From Crenarchaeota archaeon 13_1_40CM_3_52_17 (lineage in GTDB: Archaea; Thermoproteota; Bathyarchaeia; 40CM-2-53-6), in assembly GCA_001918745.1 (NCBI GenBank), contig MNGN01000022.1, forward strand, positions 1-41,008: a stretch of 41,008 bases of DNA, read 5' to 3'. This document shows positions 23,669 to 30,558 of this stretch, piece by piece (position 1 is the stretch's first letter; every line of letters begins with the position of its first letter). The notes beneath the pieces were generated by a model. The model saw only the letters and a program-made list of their open reading frames with translations. It had not been told where the DNA came from and made no database searches. The position numbers and the translations under genes were made by a program.

Positions 23669-24556
23669 ATGAAATTCGGCGTATGTGTCCCAAACTATGG
23701 CGAATCATCCACGCCCGATGCGCTCCGCGCGATAGCTCTGGAAGCCGAACATGCTGGCTGTGACTCGCTCTGGACCACCGACCACGTCCTGATGCCGAGA
23801 AACAGTGGAACTCCCTATGAGAGAATCTTCGACAGCGTAACAACCCTCTCTCATCTCGCTGCAATTACCAAGCGCGCAAATTTGGGAATCTCGTCGCTTA
23901 TCACAGCGATGCGGAACCCCGTCGTCGTCGCCAAACAACTCGCCACTATCGACAACCTTAGCAACGGAAGACTAATGCTGGCAACAAGCGCCGGTTGGAA
24001 CGAGAAAGAGTTCACCCATCTCGGATCGAACTTCCACAACAGAGGCAGAAGGCTTGACGCGTCGATTCGACTGATAAGAGCGCTCTGGAAAGGAGAGACA
24101 AGTTTCAAGAGCCGCATTCTCGGGATCGAATTCATCGACGCCGTCTTCGAACCCCGTCCGATTCAGAAGCAACTCTCGATTTGGGTTGGTGGAACGAGCA
24201 AAGCCGCCATGAAACGCGCCACATCCATTGGGGATGCTTGGCATCCCAACGTTCAACCCCTCGACCAATTCACAAAGCTCGTCGCTGATTTCAGAAGCAT
24301 CTCGCCTGAAGCCAAAACGAAAGAGATCTGCGTCCGAATCGCAATAAACACAAACGAGGATCAGTCGGAATACAAGTCGCCGCAAGGAGAAAGACGAATA
24401 ATGCTATCGGGAGACGAGGCTCAGAACAAAAAGATACTCTCCGGTCTAGAACAACTCGGAGTTTCCTACATCGTCGCAGTGCCGAGCCCGGACGGAAGAG
24501 CAAGCGTATCAACCCAGGTGGATGCTATCAGGACACTGTCGAAACTGCTTCAGTGA
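23669..24556 (+). CDS. LLM-class (F420/flavin-dependent) oxidoreductase
   Basis: The 295-residue protein belongs to the luciferase-like monooxygenase superfamily. It has 'MKFGVCVPNYGESSTPDALR' at the N-terminus, 'EHAGCDSLWTTDHVLMPRN', 'ITKRANLGISSLITAMRNPV' (cofactor-binding bulge region), 'VAKQLATIDNLSNGRLML' and 'GWNEKEFTHLGSNFHNRGRR'. This set is typical of F420-dependent TIGR03619-like members found in archaea and actinobacteria. It probably uses F420 or FMN to oxidise or reduce an unknown substrate. Length is normal. A good SD precedes the ATG. Confidence 0.9.
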   Translation: MKFGVCVPNYGESSTPDALRAIALEAEHAGCDSLWTTDHVLMPRNSGTPYERIFDSVTTLSHLAAITKRANLGISSLITAMRNPVVVAKQLATIDNLSNGRLMLATSAGWNEKEFTHLGSNFHNRGRRLDASIRLIRALWKGETSFKSRILGIEFIDAVFEPRPIQKQLSIWVGGTSKAAMKRATSIGDAWHPNVQPLDQFTKLVADFRSISPEAKTKEICVRIAINTNEDQSEYKSPQGERRIMLSGDEAQNKKILSGLEQLGVSYIVAVPSPDGRASVSTQVDAIRTLSKLLQ

Positions 24557-24628
24557 TCAGCAAATCTTCCTCTTGCATATCCAAAGTGCTTTAACCCCAC
24601 TCAAATCCAAGAGAGTCCTGCTACGAGA

Positions 24629-25099
24629 ATGCTCCCTACCGCCGGCGTAAACCGCGTCTTCGGCTTACTAGATCTTTTGAAAGCTTACAATGGAAAGACG
24701 GACATTGCCAACCTGACGATCGATCTCCGCATCGACCTTGACGAGCTTCTTCCGATAATCGATACAGCAGAATACCTCGGTCTCGTCGCCGTCAAAGAAG
24801 GCGAAATCTCTCTGACAGAGCTTGGCACCAAAGCTCTCAACAGCAGGATAGCTGAACGGAAAAAGCTCGTCCACCAACGCCTGGAAACACTCGAGCCCTT
24901 CTCCGACATCACAAAGCTCCTCAAAGAGCAGGGACAAGTCACAAGGTTCACCCTGGCCCGTTTCATCAGCGCCAAGTATGGCCCCACCCTCGACATCCCA
25001 ACGCTGATCAGCATAATCATCAGCTGGGGAGTCTTCACAGGCCTATTCGGCTATGATGGACAGTCAGAGCGGTTACTGCCGAAGACCCATGTTCACTAG
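24629..25099 (+). CDS. stand-alone AAA-associated C-terminal domain protein
   Basis: The 156-residue protein matches the AAA_assoc_C domain that is normally fused behind the ATPase of nitrate/sulfonate-type ABC importers: 'VFGLLDLLKAYNGKTDIANL', 'DLDELLPIIDTAEYLGLVAV', 'EISLTELGTKALNSRIAERK', 'LISIIISWGVFTGLFGYDGQ'. It has a winged-helix-like character. Here it is a separate gene, convergent with exactly such an ATPase, and the two stop codons share CTAG at 25096-25099. It may regulate or complete the transporter in trans; that is inference. ATG start at 24629. Confidence 0.85.
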   Translation: MLPTAGVNRVFGLLDLLKAYNGKTDIANLTIDLRIDLDELLPIIDTAEYLGLVAVKEGEISLTELGTKALNSRIAERKKLVHQRLETLEPFSDITKLLKEQGQVTRFTLARFISAKYGPTLDIPTLISIIISWGVFTGLFGYDGQSERLLPKTHVH

Positions 25100-25857
25100 C
25101 TGATTTTCGAGATTATCCGGTCCGCAAGATCGTACAATACAGGGTCACGAGGGCTCCTCGGCCGCTCAAGGTCGATCTTAACATCATCAACCATTTTCGC
25201 CGGCCTGGCGCTCAACACGATTACCCTGTCAGCCATTTCTACGGCCTCCTGAACATTGTGCGTTACCATTATCACCGAGCCGGTAGGGTACGCAGGATCC
25301 CTCCAAATATCCAAGACCTCCCTCCTCAGATTCTCTGCCGTCAACGCGTCAAGGCTGGAGAACGGCTCGTCCATCAACAACACCTCCGGCTGAAGCGCGA
25401 GAGCCCGAGCTATCCCGACCCGCTGCTTCATCCCACCAGATAATTCCTTTGGGTAGGAAGACTCGAACCCCTCCAAACCAACATCCTGAATATACTTCTG
25501 CGCGATCTTCAGCTGTTCCTCCTTCTGAATGGACGCGGATGAAATCGCCATCAACACGTTTCCAAGAACCGTCTTCCATGGTATGAGGGCGAATGTCTGG
25601 AAGATCACCCCGATCTTCGGGCTCGGACTCGTGATCGGTTGGCCGTGAAAAAGCACTTGACCGCTAGTCGGCTTGTCAAGTCCATCTATAATCCGGAGAA
25701 GGGTGCTCTTGCCGCAGCCTGAAGGCCCGACAATACACAAGAACTCTTTGTAGATATCAAATGAAAGATGGTCCAGCACCGTCGTGCTCTTTCCCTCACC
25801 GGGATAGATCTTCGCAATATCCTTGATCTGGAGTATAGGTTCAGGGAGCTGGCTCAA
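25096..25857 (-). CDS. nitrate/sulfonate/taurine-type ABC importer ATPase
   Basis: The 253-residue ATPase has Walker A 'VGPSGCGKSTLLRI', Q-loop 'GVIFQTFALIPW', signature 'ELSGGMKQRVGIARAL', Walker B 'VLLMDEPFSSLDALTA' and H-loop 'MVTHNVQEAVEMADRV'. The 'LIPWKTVLGNV' text after the Q-loop is typical of NrtD/SsuB/TauB-like importers. It ends right after the nucleotide-binding domain, so the accessory C-terminal domain is absent from this chain and present in the convergent gene instead. The start codon lies 3 bases after the permease stop. Confidence 0.93.
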   Translation of the reverse strand: MSQLPEPILQIKDIAKIYPGEGKSTTVLDHLSFDIYKEFLCIVGPSGCGKSTLLRIIDGLDKPTSGQVLFHGQPITSPSPKIGVIFQTFALIPWKTVLGNVLMAISSASIQKEEQLKIAQKYIQDVGLEGFESSYPKELSGGMKQRVGIARALALQPEVLLMDEPFSSLDALTAENLRREVLDIWRDPAYPTGSVIMVTHNVQEAVEMADRVIVLSARPAKMVDDVKIDLERPRSPRDPVLYDLADRIISKIS

Positions 25858-25860
25858 CTG

Positions 25861-27708
25861 TTATGCCTCGAACTTGTACCTATCCGCTTTCCGTAGCAAA
25901 CGCCTCCAGACCAGCCGGTTAATGATAAGAACCGTTGCCGTCATTACAAGAAGAGAAGCATAGATCTCAACAGCTCCCAGTGCAGGATTTCTTAATGAGG
26001 CCTGAACTAGAAACGAGCCCAACCCCGGGACACTGACATTGGGCCCGATAGACTCAGAGACTATGAGCGCGTTCCAGCCCCCGCCCCAAGCCTGTATGCT
26101 TCCAATGAGGATTGCTGGAAAAGATGCCGGGATCAGGATCTCTTTAACAAAACGTCGTCCTCGAATTCGATAGGCTGCAGTTGCTTCCAATATGTCATTC
26201 GGAACGCCATTTACTGCTCCAACGATGTTGAACAGCAAGTACCACTGCATCCCAGTGAGAATTAGGAGCACCGAAGCTAGGTTCAAGGTGAACCCGAGAT
26301 AAGGAGAGTTCTTGAACGGATCAACGAGCAGTAATATGACAAACGGGAACAAGGCCGTTGCAGGGATAGATTGTCCGATGTCGAAGATGGGCACGAGCAA
26401 CCGAGACAGTCTTTGACTTCTAGCTATCAATATGCCAGCACCGAGCGTCCACGAGAGGGCAATAGCGTACGCGATAACCAACCTTGACAAGGATAGAAGA
26501 GTAATTGCGACAAGCTCGAAAGCTGTAACATCAGTCGCGAGCAGAGAAATGCCGCTCTCAATGGATTGGGATCGCGACATAATAGTAACGGTCAGGCCGA
26601 TGATAAGAAGTCCAATGAATATCGCGTAGCTGACGAGCCTTCCCCATAATGGTATTCTGGTGATCCGCTCTGGAAACCTCAGCCTCTCCGTTATGTGGCG
26701 TATCCGTTTCAGGCGAGTGATTTCCAGAACTCGTGCTGCGTAGGACCGCTCCGACTTGAAGAAGGTGAGTACAGGTGAGACCAGACGATCCTCGTATCTT
26801 CTCACTCCCGCAACTACGCTACTCTGCCGCGTTGCAGTTGTCCTGGGAGCGGCGACTGTTTCGTACTTGTACTTCTCCGCCCTCACGCCCAGCGGTTTCC
26901 ATATCAAACGGTCAATAGCAAGTATTATTCCCACGAGGACTAAGAGCCCAAATAGCGCTAGTCCTAGATCCGCTTTCAAGGCAGCGAGCGCGATGTACCT
27001 GCCTATCCCGGGAAGGTCCACCCGGGTTTGACTGGGGGGTTGCCCGAAGGACAGGTGCTCTTCAACAGGTATGAGATACCATCCTCCCCCCCATGCGAGA
27101 ATGCTGCTCCACACCAATTCAGGGAATACTGCGGGGAGAACGATCTGTCGTAGGTAGCGGGTGCCGCGCATTCCGTAGGCTTGGGCTGCTTCCTTGATGT
27201 CTGTTGGGATCGCGTTTATTCCTGCTATAACCCCAAAGGTCGGGGCCCAAGCCATCGCAGTGAAGATCAGAATAATGGAAGCAACTTCTTGGTTGAACAC
27301 GGGTGGAGGAGCAGTCCCTGTCCCCGTTCCCAAGATGATCAGGAACACTACAGGTACTACCCCAAGAACAGGAACAGACTGGAAGATGTCCAGCAAGGGC
27401 AAGAGCACGTGGGAGGCCCGATGGCTCATCGCCGTCGCGATTCCATATGCTAGGGCAAAGGCGAGCGCGAAAATGTATGCGATCATCATTCGGGTGAGAG
27501 TTCGAACAGCATACCCCGGAACACACAGTGGATCCAGAGGATTATTCTGACAGTCCGGAGCCAACCCGCCTATTAGTAGTTCGGTTATGACAGCTCCCAT
27601 CGCTACCACAGCGACTCCGACCAGTGTTATCCTGGTCAAAAGCGAAGCTCTCTTTCCGGCCGAGGATGAGATCACCCGTCTTCTAAGGCTCGGCCTTGGA
27701 ACATGCAA
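25861..27708 (-). CDS. fused double ABC importer permease
   Basis: The 615-residue protein is two BPD_transp_1 permease domains in one chain, each with about six helices. The first EAA loop reads 'EAAQAYGMRG', the second 'EATAAYRIRG', each followed by '..ILIPA.FP.' or '..IVLPAVFP.' and an 'AWGGGW' motif, showing internal duplication. A cytoplasmic linker around residues 275-345 joins the halves. Such fused permeases occur with NrtD-like ATPases in archaea. No substrate-binding protein is encoded nearby, so the ligand (nitrate, sulfonate, metal or other) is unknown. The start is TTG 27708, downstream of a clear TATA box and operator-like palindrome. Confidence 0.92.
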   Translation of the reverse strand: MHVPRPSLRRRVISSSAGKRASLLTRITLVGVAVVAMGAVITELLIGGLAPDCQNNPLDPLCVPGYAVRTLTRMMIAYIFALAFALAYGIATAMSHRASHVLLPLLDIFQSVPVLGVVPVVFLIILGTGTGTAPPPVFNQEVASIILIFTAMAWAPTFGVIAGINAIPTDIKEAAQAYGMRGTRYLRQIVLPAVFPELVWSSILAWGGGWYLIPVEEHLSFGQPPSQTRVDLPGIGRYIALAALKADLGLALFGLLVLVGIILAIDRLIWKPLGVRAEKYKYETVAAPRTTATRQSSVVAGVRRYEDRLVSPVLTFFKSERSYAARVLEITRLKRIRHITERLRFPERITRIPLWGRLVSYAIFIGLLIIGLTVTIMSRSQSIESGISLLATDVTAFELVAITLLSLSRLVIAYAIALSWTLGAGILIARSQRLSRLLVPIFDIGQSIPATALFPFVILLLVDPFKNSPYLGFTLNLASVLLILTGMQWYLLFNIVGAVNGVPNDILEATAAYRIRGRRFVKEILIPASFPAILIGSIQAWGGGWNALIVSESIGPNVSVPGLGSFLVQASLRNPALGAVEIYASLLVMTATVLIINRLVWRRLLRKADRYKFEA

Positions 27709-27741
27709 AATGAATTCAATCCACCATAATTAGAAAAATGG

Positions 27742-27763
27742 ACGAGTACGTCTCGTTATAAAA
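27742..27763 (-). promoter_or_regulatory. TATA box and operator-like palindrome, ABC importer
   Basis: On the minus strand 'TTTTATAA' (27763-27756) is a good TATA box. Right behind it, 27756-27742 reads ACGAG-ACGTA-CTCGT, an inverted repeat with 5-base arms sitting between the box and the expected transcription start near 27731. That is a common site for archaeal repressors. The start TTG 27708 follows about 23 bases later. Confidence 0.45.
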
Positions 27764-27867
27764 GGGCAACCGGAACGATCATTTCGACAATCTTCTCCAA
27801 CTTCGTGCTGACGTGATCCTCTAGCATATTGGTTGATGGTGGGGCCGGTGGGATTTGAACCCACGAC

Positions 27868-27890
27868 CTCTGGCCCCGATTTCTCGGGGT
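27868..27890 (-). other. tRNA-Pro intron 3 (variable loop, 45/46)
   Basis: 23 nt. The central helix CTGG/CCAG is perfect, the inner helix is CCCCGA/TCGGGG capped by a GAAA tetraloop, and the bulges are CG^A and AG^G. Splicing leaves a normal 5-nt variable loop CGGTC. Confidence 0.88.
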
Positions 27891-27905
27891 CGCCAGCGCC
27901 CCAGG

Positions 27906-27926
27906 TTTACCGTCCAAGATTGGACT
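27906..27926 (-). other. tRNA-Pro intron 2 (anticodon stem, 30/31)
   Basis: 21 nt. The central helix TACC/GGTA is perfect, the inner helix is GTCC/GGAC with a 6-nt loop, and the 3-nt bulges are cut as AG^A and AA^C. Splicing rebuilds the 5-bp anticodon stem CCAGC/GCTGG. Confidence 0.88.
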
Positions 27927-27936
27927 CTGGTATCCT

Positions 27937-27956
27937 CTGGGCGGGGTCAATCCCCT
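27937..27956 (-). other. tRNA-Pro intron 1 (D loop)
   Basis: 20 nt. The 5' bulge CA^A and the 3' bulge AG^A flank an inner helix GGGG/CCCC with loop ATTGA. The central helix TGGT/GCCC has three of four pairs (one G-U), so this is a relaxed bulge-helix-bulge. Splicing gives 'GGTCAAGGAT', the normal D-arm end of tRNA-Pro. Confidence 0.75.
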
Positions 27957-28066
27957 TGACCAAGCTAGACGACGGCCCCTGAGTTCGGAATCTGAATCGG
28001 GCTGCTTTTCTGTGTTATGCTCAGGGCTCGTCAGACAGTCGACTATTAGTGGTACGGAGAAAGGAT

Positions 28067-28492
28067 CTACTGAGACGTGGGAACGGTCACTTGCATGACA
28101 GTCTCTTCGACGGGATATCCTTCCTCTCTCCATCCTTCCATGCCGTCAAGCATCTCCTTCACCCTAAAGCCTAGAGCCGTCAGTTTCGCAGCAGCTTTGG
28201 TTGAGGCGTTACAGAAGATTCCATCACAGTATGTCACTATGACTTTGTCTTGGGGCAGAGAAGAGGTAGTGGTAGAGTCGATGGTTCGGTGGGGGATGTT
28301 GATGCTTCCGGGAACATGTCCTCTGGCGTATGTCTCGGGGCTCTTGCATCGACTGCCACTATTTCAGGGACCTTGTTTGTGATGTCGTGGTAGACGTCTG
28401 AGGGGTCAGTTTCGAATGAGAGCTTCGATCGGAAGTGATTATTGGCGACCGAGGCACCAGCTGGTGGGTTAGCTAGAACTTTAGAGGTCCAT
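28067..28492 (-). pseudogene. rhodanese-like protein with frameshift
   Basis: Minus-strand frames together encode a rhodanese-like domain. One frame gives 'VLANPPAGASVANNHFRSKL', 'SFETDPSDVYHDITN' and 'VPEIVAVDARAP'. The next frame gives 'PETYARGHVPGSINIPHRTI', 'IVTYCDGIFCNASTKAAAKL', 'GMEGWREEGYPVEETVMQVT' to TAG 28069-28067. 'CDGIFCNAS' is the active loop, with Cys in the expected place for thiosulfate or persulfide chemistry. The break lies in a run of four C (28337-28340); a fifth C would restore one frame. The start is also unclear: ATG 28492 is off-frame by one base. Either a pseudogene or base-calling errors. Confidence 0.8.
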
Positions 28493-28561
28493 ATGACTCG
28501 TTTTTCTGGTCCGAAATTACTGTCCGGATTGAGGTAGGATAATTTTCTATTTATTTATTGT

Positions 28562-29092
28562 TTAGACAGAAACTTGTTGTTGCGTCGAAACCGGGATCGG
28601 GTGTGGCCGATACATACGATAGGTTGCGAGGGCTCCCAGTCCGCTGATAACCAGGAGGATTGATATTGGAAAGACCGGGACAACGAGGAGCGTTGCGACC
28701 AGACGGTCAACTGGTATGACTAGAGGTGCGGTGTAGAGCTGGGAGAAGCGGAGCGGAATGGCTTGGAGGCTCGCCGCTTTAGCTGATTGTTCTAGGCCTC
28801 TCGCGAAGAGCACGCCGATGCCGAAGGTGGCCAATCCTCCCAGAATATTGATCGCACCGCCTAAACGAGTGAACCTAGCGAGCATTAGACCGCTTCCAAT
28901 GAGAACTGTGAACGCCACGCTGAGCTCAAGGAGCATTAGGTTCTCGGACTGACCTGAGGCGAAATTGACAGTTGAGGAAAGATTGTAGCCGAACAGAGCC
29001 CAGCCGATGGCGAGAAGACTGGCGAACACTCCTAGCCCACCTGCAAGTAATGATCTTGGATGTCCACCTCGCACGGGGTTTACTTTCGCCAT
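28562..29092 (-). CDS. four-helix membrane protein
   Basis: The 176-residue protein has four hydrophobic segments: 'LAGGLGVFASLLAIGWALFG', 'LELSVAFTVLIGSGLMLARF', 'GGAINILGGLATFGIGVLFA' and 'VVPVFPISILLVISGLGALA'. Short polar loops and a Gln-rich tail (STQQQVSV) complete it. No conserved motif ties it to a known transporter or enzyme family. The ATG start is well placed. It follows the asparagine-synthase-like gene on the same strand with a 49-base gap and could be co-transcribed. Confidence 0.6.
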   Translation of the reverse strand: MAKVNPVRGGHPRSLLAGGLGVFASLLAIGWALFGYNLSSTVNFASGQSENLMLLELSVAFTVLIGSGLMLARFTRLGGAINILGGLATFGIGVLFARGLEQSAKAASLQAIPLRFSQLYTAPLVIPVDRLVATLLVVPVFPISILLVISGLGALATYRMYRPHPIPVSTQQQVSV

Positions 29093-29141
29093 TATTCTGA
29101 TCCGCGCTTACGACGGAGGTCTATCGGATAAATCTTACAGA

Positions 29142-30488
29142 CTATCTTGTAAATGATTCCAGCATCTTGCCGAGGCTCACTCCTCGTCGCTTTGCTTCTT
29201 TCAACAAAACCTTCTGGACACCACTGGAATATTGCACGGCCTTCTTGGGCCGGTCTACCACACTTTCCGGCAGGCTCATGTGAGCAGCAAGTCTTCTCAG
29301 AACATATTTTCGTATCACTTTTCCATTGGAGAGGTTGACTCGGAGAGAAGAAGGCAACCTTAGAGCGTAATTGACTAGTGGAAGGTATGCGAACGGGCAA
29401 CAAAGCTCGAGACCAGCTGCAACAGCGAGCTTGTCGCCGGGATCAAAGTCTTTGACAGAAGCAGCAACAACACTGTCGAACATTTCTCTTCCAAGCGTGT
29501 CGGTCCCGTCTCGTGAAGCGATATCTTCGAACTTTCCGTAACCGCCGAACAGCTCATCGCTGAGCTGGCCAGCCGCAAGATAGCTCAGGCCCATCTCGCG
29601 AGCTCTCTGACAGGCAAAATAGATCGGAACCGAGATTCCTACAACCACTGGATCTGTGGTCTCGATGATCTCGACGACATCTGGCAATGAGTCGAGAATC
29701 TCTGAACTCGACAATTCCCATATGTCGACGTGGAGTCCAAAACTTTTCGCGGTTGTCTTTGCATGGCCTAGTTCTTGTTGACCTTTCAGCCCCACCGAGA
29801 TCAATTCTGGCTCTAGACCTGACTTCTCCGCTACGTAGGCAACGAGGGCGCTGTCTAGCCCGCCGGAGAATGCGATTCCGGAACCTCGCGGCACAACCCT
29901 GCCGACCGCCTCCGTGAACAGCTTGTCCAAGGTCCGAGTTGCATCGGATTCGACTATCGATTCTTCCTCCGGCTGCTTGAGCGAGTAATCATCCAGCGTC
30001 TCGTAACCCCGAGCGGTGGCTCGGATGACTCTGCCCGGAGGAACATGCTCGGGTTCGCGAACGCCGATTGAGACGAGAGGAGACCGAAGGCTCGCAAAAG
30101 CGACAGTTCCGTCTCGTATCTGTCCAAAATAGAGAGGTTTCTGCCCAACAATGTCCCTTCCAGCGATCAGCTGCTCCCGGATCAAAGTCAAGAAAGCAAA
30201 AGCTCCGGGGGTCTGTATGAGACGGCCGAGACCCGCGGGGCCAGTCTTGTCGTGTCCTGTATCGTCGCCGAAGAAAACACCGTCAAGGGCCAATGGCATT
30301 GCTTGCTGAGCAAACGACTGCAAGCCTGTGGAGTCGCAGACTCCAATGACGATTTTTTCGTCGCTGGCGATGCTTTGAGAGAAAGTTTGAGATTCTGAAC
30401 CACGCTTCCGCATCAGAGAGAGGATGCTCTTCGCTTTCGATTCGAGATCGTCCGCTTCTCGTCCTCTGAGGCCGCAGATACCCGCCAT
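29142..30488 (-). CDS. asparagine-synthase-like protein lacking Cys2 nucleophile
   Basis: The 448-residue protein has a reduced N-terminal Ntn-like domain (about 1-165) and a full ATP-pyrophosphatase synthase domain, with 'GIAFSGGLDSALVAYVA' (PP-loop) and 'AGQLSDELFGGYGKFEDI'. In glutamine-dependent AsnB the chain starts M-C-G-I, Cys being the glutaminase nucleophile. Here it starts M-A-G-I-C-G, with Ala at position 2 and Cys moved to 5. The domain is also shorter than usual. It may use free ammonia or amidate or cyclise something other than aspartate; that is inference. ATG start. Divergent from purB with a shared AT-rich box. Confidence 0.85.
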   Translation of the reverse strand: MAGICGLRGREADDLESKAKSILSLMRKRGSESQTFSQSIASDEKIVIGVCDSTGLQSFAQQAMPLALDGVFFGDDTGHDKTGPAGLGRLIQTPGAFAFLTLIREQLIAGRDIVGQKPLYFGQIRDGTVAFASLRSPLVSIGVREPEHVPPGRVIRATARGYETLDDYSLKQPEEESIVESDATRTLDKLFTEAVGRVVPRGSGIAFSGGLDSALVAYVAEKSGLEPELISVGLKGQQELGHAKTTAKSFGLHVDIWELSSSEILDSLPDVVEIIETTDPVVVGISVPIYFACQRAREMGLSYLAAGQLSDELFGGYGKFEDIASRDGTDTLGREMFDSVVAASVKDFDPGDKLAVAAGLELCCPFAYLPLVNYALRLPSSLRVNLSNGKVIRKYVLRRLAAHMSLPESVVDRPKKAVQYSSGVQKVLLKEAKRRGVSLGKMLESFTR

Positions 30489-30514
30489 TATTCCTCTATT
30501 TTGCTTCGGAGTTG

Positions 30515-30522
30515 TTTAATAT
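30515..30522. promoter_or_regulatory. shared TATA-like box, purB and asparagine-synthase-like gene
   Basis: 'tttaatat' lies about 37 bases before the purB TTG (30559). On the minus strand, as ATATTAAA, it lies about 27 bases before the ATG of the divergent gene (30488), which would make that mRNA leaderless. It is the most AT-rich block in the 70-base gap. Confidence 0.42.
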
Positions 30523-30558
30523 GATAGGCTAGGCGTTCCTCTGTTCGGATCGGTAAGT

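Larger units (their letters stand above)
27837..27979 (-). tRNA. tRNA-Pro (GGG) with three introns
   Basis: Acceptor arms GGGGCCG (27979-27973) and CGGCCCC pair perfectly, followed by A73 and an encoded CCA (27839-27837). The T arm is GTGGG-TTCAAAT-CCCAC. The D-arm start 'GTCTAGCTTGGTCA' is typical for archaeal tRNA-Pro. The contiguous sequence cannot fold as a tRNA, but removing introns at 27956-27937 (20 nt), 27926-27906 (21 nt) and 27890-27868 (23 nt) gives a standard 76-nt tRNA. Its anticodon stem is CCAGC/GCTGG with loop CTGGGGC, the anticodon is GGG (27902-27900) and the variable loop is CGGTC. Introns lie in the D loop, at 30/31 in the anticodon stem, and at 45/46 in the variable loop. 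Splicing would need the archaeal endonuclease with broad specificity. Confidence 0.93.

Noticed and set aside
27837-27979. Reading the tRNA locus as a long-variable-arm tRNA (Ser/Leu) or a single-intron tRNA
   Set aside because: The strong CCCCGA-GAAA-TCGGGG hairpin looks like a variable arm, but no anticodon arm with U33 fits that reading; three introns give a complete standard tRNA-Pro.
27756-28133. 125-codon minus-strand ORF across the tRNA
   Set aside because: It reads straight through the tRNA-Pro gene and the rhodanese 3' end with no protein-like composition.
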